A DNA stretch of 58,009 nucleotides from Bacteroidales bacterium (GTDB taxonomy: Bacteria > Bacteroidota > Bacteroidia > Bacteroidales > WCHB1-69), in assembly GCA_017394765.1 (NCBI GenBank), contig JAFPXF010000062.1, forward strand, positions 1 to 58,009, written 5' to 3'. The first letter of the stretch is position 1. The number at the start of each line of letters is the position of its first letter. The notes under the pieces are model-generated. The model was not told where the DNA came from, did no database searches, and saw nothing but the letters and a program-made list of their open reading frames with translations. This document shows, one piece after another, positions 10,127-17,956 of the stretch. The translations under genes and the position numbers were made by a program.

Positions 10127-11146
10127 CTACAATGATACTTCCGAAAGCACATCGAACACCGGCACCCCCACCACCTCCCGCAGGGCATCGCGCAGCCGCT
10201 CCGACTCCACCGCAAAACCCGATGGGGACACAGGGTTGATGCTGATGGCCAGCAGGTTGGGACGCTTCACCACCATGAGGCGACCACCCTTGCGCAGGAA
10301 GCCGCCCAACACAATCGGGGAGACGAAAATCTTGGTAAAATCCTTGACCACAAGGCAGATCTCCTTCACATTGGGCTGCACTCGCAAATATTCCAACATG
10401 TTGTCGGTGACGATGCCGCTGACAAAGAGCGTCGTGCCGTGGCTGAAGAGCTTCTCCTTGCACTTCGTGAACAACAACGGCGACTCGATCGGCAGCCGGA
10501 ACAGGACATCATCCTCGATGGCGCAGATGCCCGGGTCGGCGAGCATCAGTTCCTCCGATATGGCTGTTTCATATTCCGAAAGTTGTGTCAGCTGATAGAC
10601 AAACTTGGTCTTGCTGACGATAGAGGCCAGATCCGGGGCGATGGCGGCCCCCGTACTCAAGATCAGCCCCTCCGTGACGGCAGGCGAGGCGGGACTCACA
10701 CGCGAGAGGGCGCCGTCCACGATGGTCAGGTCCACCCCGAAGGCAGCCAACTGCCCGATGAGGGCTTTCACGCGTGCGGTGGAGGCCGGACCTGTCAGGA
10801 TCACCTTGCCGCGCTGCAGCACGCGCGCCGTGACCAAACGGCCCAAGGAGGTCATCTCGCCCGACACGTCGCAAATCTCCGACAGGAGCTGCCGCTGACG
10901 GTAATGGTACTCCGATGTCACGAAAAACATCCCCTCCGTCAGCTCTATCTCCGGCTTCTCGGTCTGCGTCACCTGGTCGGTCTTCTCCCCGTCCAGACCG
11001 ATGGAGGTTACCGCCACCACCTTGCCGGTGTGCCGCAGCTGCTCCAATACATAGTTCAAGCAGACCGTTTTGCCGGTATTTTTCGCCATACCGACAATCG
11101 ACAGGCTGCGCAATGACGCAATTCGAGAAATCAATTCGTTTTTCAC
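10127..11146 (-). CDS. P-loop NTPase resembling KamB (aminomutase reactivase subunit)
   Basis: A cytosolic protein of 339 residues starting with GTG. It opens with a P-loop of the form SIVGMAKNTGKTVCLNY (residues 16-32, GxxxxGKT), followed by VAVTSIGLDGEKTDQVT and a long alpha/beta domain. This opening resembles what I recall of KamB, a subunit of the lysine 5,6-aminomutase reactivase in lysine-fermenting anaerobes. That assignment is from memory of the motif and is tentative. No aminomutase genes (kamD/kamE) or KamC are in the window. It lies 41 nt after pepP on the same strand and 104 nt before the ATPase gene, so it is probably transcribed from the pepP promoter. Confidence 0.55.
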   Translation of the reverse strand: MKNELISRIASLRSLSIVGMAKNTGKTVCLNYVLEQLRHTGKVVAVTSIGLDGEKTDQVTQTEKPEIELTEGMFFVTSEYHYRQRQLLSEICDVSGEMTSLGRLVTARVLQRGKVILTGPASTARVKALIGQLAAFGVDLTIVDGALSRVSPASPAVTEGLILSTGAAIAPDLASIVSKTKFVYQLTQLSEYETAISEELMLADPGICAIEDDVLFRLPIESPLLFTKCKEKLFSHGTTLFVSGIVTDNMLEYLRVQPNVKEICLVVKDFTKIFVSPIVLGGFLRKGGRLMVVKRPNLLAISINPVSPSGFAVESERLRDALREVVGVPVFDVLSEVSL

Positions 11147-11187
11147 AATAATAAAGTATAGCTGGTGGCAGGGTCACGCATCCGAAC

Positions 11188-12474
11188 CTACGGACGCATC
11201 AATGATTCAATTTCCTCCACCTCCACGGGCGTGCCGGCAAGCAGGTCGATGGGCGTGTCCGCGACGACGACATCAGTTTCAATGCGCACGCCTATGCCCT
11301 CCTCCGCGATATAGATGCCCGGCTCGCAGCTAAGCACGTTGCCGGGTTGGAACACCCAGTCGCGCTGGCCCACATCGTGAACATCGAGGCCGATGAAATG
11401 GCTGGTGTTGTGCATATAGTATTTCTTGAAGAGCGGCGCGGCGGGGTCCTGGTTCAAGACATCCTCGCGCGTGTAGAGGCCTAACTTGATGAGCTCCTCA
11501 TCCATCCGCTTGAAGACGAAGTCATTGATTTTGTGGATGGTCATGCCCGGACGAAAGCGGGGGATGGTCTCCTTGTAGATGGAGAGCACCGCCTCATAGA
11601 CCTGTCTCTGGCGCGGCGTGAAGGTGCCGTTGACGGGCACCGTGCGGGAACAGTCGCCGGCATAGTTGGCGTACTCGGCACCGAAGTCCAACAGCAGCAG
11701 GTCGCCGTCCTGCATTTGCTTGTCGTTTTTGATATAATGGAGAATGCAGGTATCAGGGCCCGAGGCCACGATGGGCGCGAAGGAGTGGGTGGTGGCGCCA
11801 TTGCGGATCATCTCGTAGGTCATCTCGGCCTCGATCTCGTACTCGTAGCGTCCCGGACGGATGGCAGTCAGGGCGCGCTCAAAGGCTTGGCGCGTGATCT
11901 GGCACGCCTTCTTGAGCACGGCCAGCTCCTCAGGGGCCTTCACGGAGCGCAACGGATAGAGAATCGGGGCCAGACGGCGGTAGTCGTGCAACGGGTAGTC
12001 CTTTTTCAACTGAGTGGCGAAGCGCACCTCGTGGGTGGGGAACGTCGGCTTGATGCGCGGGTCCTCCGGGATGTGGAGATAGACATGCTCCGCATGCATC
12101 ATCAGGTCGTTGAGCACGCTCCCGAAGGTGTCGGTGAACATCACCGTGTGCACGCCCGACAGCTCACTCGCCTGCTCCTTGCTCAGCCGGTGCCCGAACC
12201 AGACGATCTTCTCGGGCGAAGGGTTCTTGATGAAGAGAATCTCCCGATAGTCGGGGTTGGGATGCCACGGCGCCAAGGTCAGGAAGGTCTCCTCCTGGTC
12301 GATGCCGCACAGGTAGAGAAGGTCGGAGTTTTGGCGGAAAGGGTGTGTCGTGTCGCCGCAACGGGGGTACTCGTCGTGAGACACCAATATGGCGACCGAG
12401 TTCGGGGCCATCTCGCCCACCACACGCTTGCGGTTGCGAGTATAGAAACGGGAATCCAGAGGTTGATAACGCAT
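11188..12474 (-). CDS. pepP: Xaa-Pro aminopeptidase (aminopeptidase P, M24B)
   Basis: Cytosolic metallopeptidase that removes an N-terminal residue preceding proline. The 428 residues comprise an N-terminal aminopeptidase P domain (about 1-150) and a pita-bread catalytic domain (about 185-428). All five metal ligands are in place: D263 (LLLDFGAEY), D274 (YAGDCSRTV), H359 (HNTSHFIGLDVHD), E384 (SCEPGIYI) and E399 (GVRIETDV). Length and motif order fit bacterial PepP. It is the first gene after a -7 box at 12497-12504, and the KamB-like gene follows by 41 nt. Confidence 0.95.
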   Translation of the reverse strand: MRYQPLDSRFYTRNRKRVVGEMAPNSVAILVSHDEYPRCGDTTHPFRQNSDLLYLCGIDQEETFLTLAPWHPNPDYREILFIKNPSPEKIVWFGHRLSKEQASELSGVHTVMFTDTFGSVLNDLMMHAEHVYLHIPEDPRIKPTFPTHEVRFATQLKKDYPLHDYRRLAPILYPLRSVKAPEELAVLKKACQITRQAFERALTAIRPGRYEYEIEAEMTYEMIRNGATTHSFAPIVASGPDTCILHYIKNDKQMQDGDLLLLDFGAEYANYAGDCSRTVPVNGTFTPRQRQVYEAVLSIYKETIPRFRPGMTIHKINDFVFKRMDEELIKLGLYTREDVLNQDPAAPLFKKYYMHNTSHFIGLDVHDVGQRDWVFQPGNVLSCEPGIYIAEEGIGVRIETDVVVADTPIDLLAGTPVEVEEIESLMRP

Positions 12475-12496
12475 AGTCGATAATTTTTACAGGCCG

Positions 12497-12504
12497 CAAA
12501 AGTA
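12497..12504 (-). promoter_or_regulatory. Promoter -7 box for pepP
   Basis: Minus strand reads TACTTTTG, 22 nt before the pepP ATG. Confidence 0.7.
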
Positions 12505-12565
12505 CGAAAAATAGTGATTAGTGATCAGTTGGTCGCTGGAGGTTGGCGGGGGCGTGACAAAACGA

Positions 12566-12967
12566 TGTCCAGGAGGGACAAAAGCTCGGTAGCCAGGGAA
12601 CGGGCGCTGTAATCCTTGGGTAGGACGGTGCGCGGGAAGATCGCGGCGCGGGAGAACGTGGAGACGAGGTTGTGGGTTGCTCGCCGCGAAACGGGTGTGG
12701 GGTTCAACGAGCATGCGTGAGGGATTGCAACGGAAATAATTTTGGTGAGAATGCGTTCCCTGGCGAGACGGAGGTTCCGCTTGACTCTACGCGTCTCGCG
12801 GAATGGTGGTGAGTTTTAAACCAAAATTATTGCAGTGGAAAGCCCGACGGCGCGGCGGCATTTGACGGCGTGTGCGAATGCAACGTGATTCCACGCCGCC
12901 GCGCCGGCACGCCCAAATAAAAAAGAAGCGAAAGCCTTGATTTGCACCATCAAGTATGTAATTCCCG
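12566..12967 (+). repeat. Dispersed intergenic repeat, copy B (complete)
   Basis: The only apparently full copy on this strand. It fills the 500-bp gap between pepP and the DUF4139 gene. Stems in order: GCGAGACG/CGTCTCGC and TTCCGC/GCGGAA around 12758-12802, enclosed by AATAATTTTGG (12735-12745) / CCAAAATTATT (12821-12831); then GGCGCGGCGGC (12849-12859) / GCCGCCGCGCC (12895-12905); then CTTGAT/ATCAAG (12936-12954). Open frames across it are not shared by the other copies because of single-base indels, so I call it non-coding. Confidence 0.85.
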
Positions 12968-13028
12968 AAAATCATCGACAAACTGCAACTTTTTGGAAGT
13001 TCTGCATCTTGTATGTAGAAATTAGTTG

Positions 13029-13036
13029 TAATTTTG
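13029..13036 (+). promoter_or_regulatory. Promoter -7 box for the DUF4139 gene
   Basis: TAATTTTG about 100 nt before the chosen ATG at 13136. The leader of ~90 nt contains two other in-frame ATGs (13055 and 13079) without a signal peptide. Confidence 0.6.
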
Positions 13037-13135
13037 CCGCGTTGTTTTCCTATCATGGTGTTTAACGGACTTCGCATCATGAACGGAGGCGGCGTGAAAA
13101 GTAAAAAAACAGAAGTCCCCTTAAAACTTTCCGCC

Positions 13136-14770
13136 ATGTCCCCAAAAAACCTTTTCCTGTTGATATTGCTGTGCGCCGCCCTGCTGCCCTTGCGTGCCCA
13201 GAAGCAGATCTCCGCCAAGCTGGAGCAGGCCACCGTCTATCTCCGTGGCGCCGCCCTCACCCACTCGGCCACCGCCACCCTCAAAAGCGGCAGCCAGGAG
13301 CTCGTCATCGACAATCTCAGCCCTGACATTGTACTCAACAGTCTCAAGGTCTCGGCCAACGGCGTGCTCGTTTCCGCCTCCGAGTTCTCCAACGACTTTA
13401 TCACGCCGCGCGACGAGAGCGCCCGCATCAAGAAGCTCAAAGACTCGCTTGACCTCTACAAAGACAAACTGCAGGAGGCCAACAACGAGCTGACCATACA
13501 CACCCAAATGCTGAAGATGGTGACCGACGGCACCCATAACAACATGCAGCTCAAGGAGCACCAAATCTCCGTTGCCGACATCAACGCCAACATGGAGCTG
13601 TACCAGGCCAAGGCCGCCGAGTTGCAGAAGAGCATCGACAGGGACACCAAGAAGGCGAACAAGCTGAAGGAGAGCGTCACCCGGCTGACCCAACAGATTG
13701 CCCAGGACGATGCCGACAACAAGTTGCGCACGGGCGTGCTGCGCCTCTCCATCAGCGTGCCGGAAAACATCACCACGAAGTTCACCATCACCTATTTCAC
13801 GGACCAGGCGCAATGGGTGCCCTGCTACGACCTCAACATCCCCGCCATGGACAAGCCCATCAAGTTGCAGGCCAAGGCCCGCATCCATCAAGTCACCGGC
13901 CTCGACTGGGACAACGTCCGGCTCACCCTGTCCAACGCCACCCCCAACCGCTACTCGCGGGCGCCCGTCTTCACCCCGTGGTTCCTTAGTTTCCAAAGAT
14001 ACCATAGACAGGAGAAAGCAGTCTCATCTGCGTTAAGCAACAGGATAGAATACAGCACATCAGCGGCAGGCAGCAACAAGACCACCATCGATGGCGTCCG
14101 TGTCGAGGATGCCGCCCCGATTTCCATGGACAACTTCGTGGAGGTCGAGGAGCAGGATATCCAAGTGTCGTACAACATCGCCGTGCCCTACGACATCCCC
14201 GGCAACGGCAAGCCCCAGCTCATAGACCTGAAGAATTACGACATCAAGGCTGACTTCAAGTATTACAGTATCCCGAAGTTGTCGGACGAGACCTATCTTG
14301 TCGCCACTCTTTCCGACTACGAGAAATACAACCTGCTGCCGGGCGAGGCCACCGTCACCTTCGACAACACCTTCGTGGGCAAGAGCTACATCCGCCCCAA
14401 CGAGGCCGACGAGCACATTTCGCTGACGCTTACCACAGAGCCCCGCATAGCCGTGAAGCGTGAGAAACGCCGCGACTACTGCGAGACCAAGCATGTGGGC
14501 AACACCACCACCGTCACGCAGTCGTTCCAGATCACCGTCAAGAACAACCTCAACCGCACGGCCAAGCTGACGCTGAAAGACCAATACCCCATCTCCAACG
14601 ATAAGGACATCGAGGTGAAGGACATCTCCGTCACCCCCAAAGCCACCTACGACAAAGCGGACATAGGCGTTGTCACCTGGGACATGGAGTTGCAGGCGGG
14701 CGAGACCCGGACGTTCACCATCACCTACAGCGTGAAATATCCGAAAGACAAGGTGATAGACAAATTGTAG
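13136..14770 (+). CDS. DUF4139/DUF4140 (mucoidy inhibitor A-like) secreted protein
   Basis: A 544-residue envelope protein. The start at 13136 gives a clean signal peptide (MSPKNLFLLILLCAALLPLR, cleavage after LRAQ), whereas the longer frame from 13034 would bury it. After cleavage come a DUF4140-type N-terminal beta domain (ATVYLRGAALTHSA; VIDNLSPDI), a long coiled coil (about residues 90-200), and the DUF4139 beta-rich domain (WVPCYDLNIPAMDKPIKLQA; VTGLDWDNVRLTLSNATP) up to a C-terminal NITYSV-like strand (FTITYSVKYP). The molecular function of the family is unknown. A short more AT-rich patch lies at 13980-14070. It converges on the next gene with a 26-nt gap. Confidence 0.85.
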   Translation: MSPKNLFLLILLCAALLPLRAQKQISAKLEQATVYLRGAALTHSATATLKSGSQELVIDNLSPDIVLNSLKVSANGVLVSASEFSNDFITPRDESARIKKLKDSLDLYKDKLQEANNELTIHTQMLKMVTDGTHNNMQLKEHQISVADINANMELYQAKAAELQKSIDRDTKKANKLKESVTRLTQQIAQDDADNKLRTGVLRLSISVPENITTKFTITYFTDQAQWVPCYDLNIPAMDKPIKLQAKARIHQVTGLDWDNVRLTLSNATPNRYSRAPVFTPWFLSFQRYHRQEKAVSSALSNRIEYSTSAAGSNKTTIDGVRVEDAAPISMDNFVEVEEQDIQVSYNIAVPYDIPGNGKPQLIDLKNYDIKADFKYYSIPKLSDETYLVATLSDYEKYNLLPGEATVTFDNTFVGKSYIRPNEADEHISLTLTTEPRIAVKREKRRDYCETKHVGNTTTVTQSFQITVKNNLNRTAKLTLKDQYPISNDKDIEVKDISVTPKATYDKADIGVVTWDMELQAGETRTFTITYSVKYPKDKVIDKL

Positions 14771-14796
14771 ATATTTGTAAAACTAAAATTATCGGG

Positions 14797-15969
14797 CTAC
14801 CTCCTCGCCAACCTCTGACGTATTTTCTCGTCGTTGGTCAGCACGTCGTGGCCGCAGAAGGTGACCCCCATGGAGGAAGCGATTTTGCGCAGATCGGCGG
14901 TCTCGTTGTCTTTTTTCAGCGTAAAAATAAAGGAGAAGCACATCATGCCTAACAGGGCATCCTTGAGGGCCGTGGCTTTATAGACGATCTCGTTGAAGAG
15001 TTTCTGGGAGGAAATGCCGCTTTTGCACTCGATGACGCGCAGCTGGTTATCGCGGATGAAGACCACGTCGAGCTCGTTGTCGTGTGTGGTGTCGCCGCGG
15101 GTCACATGCACGCCCACGGCAATCTCGTCAACGGGCACCAGTTCCTTGATCTTGTAGTAGCAGAACTCCTCGAACCAGCCGCCGGTGAGGTAGCCGATCT
15201 CCTCTTTGGAAAGGAGCTCATCCACCTCGGGCACAAAATGGATGAAACGAAGAAGGCGTGACAATCCCGGCACGGCGGGTTCACGGCCCACCCGGCCATT
15301 TTCAATATCCGTGATGCGCATTTCGCTGTCGGACTTCCGGTTGCGATAGTGGAGGCGAAGCGTCTCCATAGCGTCATAGTCGCGACCGTCCATGCGTCCG
15401 GAAGCGAAAAAGGAGAAGAGCGTGCGGGCATACTCCGAGCTGCGCACAGGCTTGTATGCGGACTGCACATCCGCGTCGTTCTGCATCCGGTGCAGCGAAA
15501 GGTACTCCCCTATCCGCATCCTGTGGCAGATGGGAATAGCCACATCATCGTCATCATCGATGCTGTCATCGTAAATGGTTTTCACAATGGTGTTGTCGCG
15601 GAGGTTGACGTAATAGAAATCGGCATGCACGCGCTTGAAAGCCTCTTGCACGGCGAGGGCCATGTAGCGGGTTCCGCCCGCGAGGTTGACGCAATAGTGC
15701 TCCTCGGGATTGAGTTCCGCACGCAACCGGCGGCAGATGCGCTCGTAGGAGAATTCCTCCTCCTTGGTGAACACCACCTTCTCCATCACCTCGACAGGCA
15801 GTGCCATGAAGCGGGACATGAAGTCAAGGTCGGCCTTGGCGGACGGGGCCGCGAGGAAAAGGAGGCGGTCGCCCCGGACATACTTCTCCTTGATGAAAAG
15901 GTACGCCGGCAGGGGGCTTTCCAACGAAAGGATGTTCACGATTGTCTTGGGAGTCAGGGATTCATTCAT
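14797..15969 (-). CDS. Card1-like CARF-domain nuclease (DUF1887 type), orphan
   Basis: A 390-residue protein with the plan of Card1/Can2-type effectors. The N-terminal half looks like a CARF ligand-sensing domain: a first strand and helix (TIVNILSLESPLPAYLFIKE, residues 9-28) and the characteristic VNLAGGTRYMALA (94-106, N95/GGT). The C-terminal half is a PD-(D/E)XK nuclease: GGWFEEF (263-269), NELDVVF (298-304, D301) and VIECKSG (312-318, E314/K316). In type III CRISPR systems such proteins cleave nucleic acid after binding cyclic oligoadenylate. No cas gene, Cas10-like cyclase or CRISPR array is present in this window. It has its own promoter at 16040. Function here is inferred from domains only. 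Confidence 0.82.
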   Translation of the reverse strand: MNESLTPKTIVNILSLESPLPAYLFIKEKYVRGDRLLFLAAPSAKADLDFMSRFMALPVEVMEKVVFTKEEEFSYERICRRLRAELNPEEHYCVNLAGGTRYMALAVQEAFKRVHADFYYVNLRDNTIVKTIYDDSIDDDDDVAIPICHRMRIGEYLSLHRMQNDADVQSAYKPVRSSEYARTLFSFFASGRMDGRDYDAMETLRLHYRNRKSDSEMRITDIENGRVGREPAVPGLSRLLRFIHFVPEVDELLSKEEIGYLTGGWFEEFCYYKIKELVPVDEIAVGVHVTRGDTTHDNELDVVFIRDNQLRVIECKSGISSQKLFNEIVYKATALKDALLGMMCFSFIFTLKKDNETADLRKIASSMGVTFCGHDVLTNDEKIRQRLARR

Positions 15970-16039
15970 CTTTCAGTTTCTTTATATCATTGACAACAAA
16001 CGGATTTGCACCCCTTCGAAGGAGTGCATTCTTCGCCTG

Positions 16040-16047
16040 CAAAAATA
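16040..16047 (-). promoter_or_regulatory. Promoter -7 box for the Card1-like gene
   Basis: Minus strand reads TATTTTTG, 70 nt before the ATG at 15969. Confidence 0.65.
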
Positions 16048-16073
16048 AAAAAAACTGACATCTCTCCCGTTCC

Positions 16074-16703
16074 CTACCTCAACCGCACGCCGATGGTCAG
16101 GAAGAGTTGCGACCAGACGGCCTCATACCCCAATGCCGCATACACGCTTTGACGGTCTTTGAACCGGCACTGTGCGCCCATTGAAAAACTGTATAATCCA
16201 CTTCTTTGCCAATCATCACGACAAATACGTGTAGGATATACAAATCTATATAGCTCAGCACTAATGGGACAAGCTTCCACTACCAACAATGGACTCCATT
16301 TGTATTGCTTCAATATGGTGTATTTGAAATTCAGCCCTAAGAGAAAATCCATAACATACATTTTCGGACAGGTCGACGGTGACAAAGTATTATCGTTATA
16401 TGGATATAATTTTAAAAAATCAACCCCAATCACCGCCGACAGAGAAAGATGTGGGTTGAATTGAACGCCGTGTAATTCGTGCAACCCTACACCCAAGCAT
16501 TGGTTGAAGCGAACCTGGACACTATATCTACGATTCTTAAACATCTCGTACATATATCCATTTGGTTTAATATTGCAATCAATTTTAGCCTCTACAGAAT
16601 GCAGATATTGAATTTTGTCCTTATTTGATTTCGTATCTGCCTGAGCTATGATATTATTGTTAAACAAAACAATAATTACGACAAGGTAGAAAATTCTTCT
16701 CAT
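16074..16703 (-). CDS. Small outer-membrane beta-barrel-like protein, unrecognised
   Basis: A 209-residue protein with a signal peptide (MRRIFYLVVIIVLFNNNIIA, cleavage near AQA). Alternating aromatic/hydrophobic strands and a terminal strand LFLTIGVRLR suggest an 8-stranded outer-membrane barrel. I do not recognise the family. The first two thirds of the gene (16150-16703) are much more AT-rich than neighbours, suggesting recent acquisition. It is the second open frame after a promoter at 16866-16873, following a 17-codon lipobox-only ORF at 16776-16829. Confidence 0.65.
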   Translation of the reverse strand: MRRIFYLVVIIVLFNNNIIAQADTKSNKDKIQYLHSVEAKIDCNIKPNGYMYEMFKNRRYSVQVRFNQCLGVGLHELHGVQFNPHLSLSAVIGVDFLKLYPYNDNTLSPSTCPKMYVMDFLLGLNFKYTILKQYKWSPLLVVEACPISAELYRFVYPTRICRDDWQRSGLYSFSMGAQCRFKDRQSVYAALGYEAVWSQLFLTIGVRLR

Positions 16704-16758
16704 ACTTTATTACTTTTTTATTTAGAAACAGATGCACCAATATGCAGTCTTTGGCACC

Positions 16759-16779
16759 CTAAAAGAAACTTCCTTTTAG
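16759..16779 (-). promoter_or_regulatory. Hairpin overlapping the micro-ORF stop codon
   Basis: CTAAAAG (16759-16765) / CTTTTAG (16773-16779), a perfect 7-bp stem with a 7-nt loop. The stop codon of the 17-codon ORF lies inside the stem. No T tract follows, so it is not an obvious terminator; an attenuator-like role is possible. Confidence 0.4.
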
Positions 16780-16829
16780 CAGGAGACCAACAAGATAACA
16801 CATAAAAACAAAGAGATAAACTTTTTCAT
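16776..16829 (-). CDS. 17-codon ORF consisting only of a lipoprotein signal peptide
   Basis: Reads MKKFISLFLCVILLVSC followed directly by TAA. It has a lysine-rich n-region, a hydrophobic core and a lipobox LVSC, with the cysteine as last residue. It begins about 30 nt after a probable transcription start (promoter 16866-16873) and precedes the barrel gene by 72 nt. It could be a leader peptide, a minimal lipopeptide, a peptide-signal precursor, or the remnant of a deleted lipoprotein. The signal-peptide reading is clear from the sequence; expression is inference. Confidence 0.45.
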   Translation of the reverse strand: MKKFISLFLCVILLVSC

Positions 16830-16865
16830 AGTTAATCGAATTTAGTTGTTAATAAATGGTCAGTG

Positions 16866-16873
16866 CAAAAATA
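16866..16873 (-). promoter_or_regulatory. Promoter -7 box for the micro-ORF and barrel gene
   Basis: Minus strand reads TATTTTTG in an AT-rich stretch, 36 nt before the ATG at 16829. Confidence 0.6.
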
Positions 16874-16952
16874 ATAAAAATAATAATACAATATTCTTTT
16901 TTTTCTTGCGTTATGAAAACTGAATCATCAAAAAAACTTAATATCAATTTTT

Positions 16953-17855
16953 ATGAAAAACAAAAAACAATCCCCCTCTTCACTCCATTGTTCCGTCGCA
17001 ATGAGCATAGTGCTCTGTTTCCTGCTGCTCAGCGCAGCATCATGCCACAAGAAGCCCATCATCCGCACTGTCAAGGTCATTTCCGAGTGTTACGACAACA
17101 ACAACTCCAGGTCTTCCTGGGACTGGCTCGAGCAGGAAAGTCTGCCGCCTCTTTTGCGCAGTGTCACCCAATCGCAGAACGGAACTGTTTACAACAAAGA
17201 CCTGTACGAATACAATGACCAGCAACTTGTCCGCATCCACAGGGACCTCACCTACTCGTCTCCCATCGAGGTGGTTTTCGGATATGACAACCGCGGGCGG
17301 GTGGTCACCCAAACCCTCAACGACAACGACGGGGTTCTCGGCAAAGCCACGTTCACCTACGATGACCACGACCAGATTGTGAGGGCGGAATACCTGTTCG
17401 ACGATGACTTCGCCAAACACCAGCACTATGTCGCCCCCTGGCACCAAGCCGCCCACAGAGCCATCGTCAAACGGCTGAAGAGTACGAAGAAAGATGCCAA
17501 GGAGACCTACAGCGTGCTTGTGGATTATGTTTACGAAGGTGGTAATCTCGTCTCAGAGTCTTGGAATTATGACGGCGAAAGCCAAGTTATCCATTACACC
17601 TACGACAATGCCTTCAATCCCTTCCAGGGACTTTGGATGCTGGATGAGGAGCTGGTGCTCTATCCCGACCAGCTTTCGACAAACAACGTGCTCACCACGA
17701 TCTACTATGAAGATGGGGACACCGACACCGATAACAACACCTACATGTACGATGACGAGAACTATCCCATCGCCATCATCCAAAGCTTCGCTGTGAACGA
17801 CACCATCCGGTGGAATTACAAAAAGTTACAGTACACGGCAGTGGATCCGAAATAG
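16953..17855 (+). CDS. Lipoprotein with YD-repeat-like strands, unrecognised
   Basis: A 300-residue lipoprotein: an N-terminal signal with lipobox LSAASC places the lipidated cysteine at residue 31. The mature part contains recurring Y-D/N-G strand motifs (VFGYDNRGRVVTQTL, ATFTYDDHDQIVRAEY, VDYVYEGGNLVSES, YMYDDENYPIAI) reminiscent of RHS/YD repeats found in Bacteroidota DUF4595-like lipoproteins. No enzyme motif was seen. It is followed by the strong terminator at 17874-17913, so it is a single-gene unit. The promoter was not clearly identified in the AT-rich 100 nt upstream. Confidence 0.6.
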   Translation: MKNKKQSPSSLHCSVAMSIVLCFLLLSAASCHKKPIIRTVKVISECYDNNNSRSSWDWLEQESLPPLLRSVTQSQNGTVYNKDLYEYNDQQLVRIHRDLTYSSPIEVVFGYDNRGRVVTQTLNDNDGVLGKATFTYDDHDQIVRAEYLFDDDFAKHQHYVAPWHQAAHRAIVKRLKSTKKDAKETYSVLVDYVYEGGNLVSESWNYDGESQVIHYTYDNAFNPFQGLWMLDEELVLYPDQLSTNNVLTTIYYEDGDTDTDNNTYMYDDENYPIAIIQSFAVNDTIRWNYKKLQYTAVDPK

Positions 17856-17873
17856 TCCTTTTGGCGCATCAGG

Positions 17874-17913
17874 AAAAAAAGCGGGGGCGAGGTTATCTCC
17901 CCGCTTTTTTTTT
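17874..17913 (+). terminator. Rho-independent terminator after the YD-type lipoprotein
   Basis: AAAAAGCGGGG (to 17886) pairs with CCCCGCTTTTT (17899-17909), followed by a T run. It ends 2 nt before the next promoter box. Confidence 0.9.
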
Positions 17914-17914
17914 G

Positions 17915-17922
17915 TACTTTTG
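17915..17922 (+). promoter_or_regulatory. Promoter -7 box for the glmM operon
   Basis: TACTTTTG, 34 nt before the glmM ATG and immediately after the preceding terminator. Confidence 0.75.
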
Positions 17923-17956
17923 CAGCCGCTCAAAAAAAGAAGGAGAACAACACTAT

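Noticed and set aside
12787..13233. Open frame across repeat copy B with an FFIWACRRGG segment, also seen at 33159-33395
   Set aside because: The same peptide appears in both copies only because the DNA is repeated; a 1-nt indel changes the frame a few codons later, so it is not maintained as protein.
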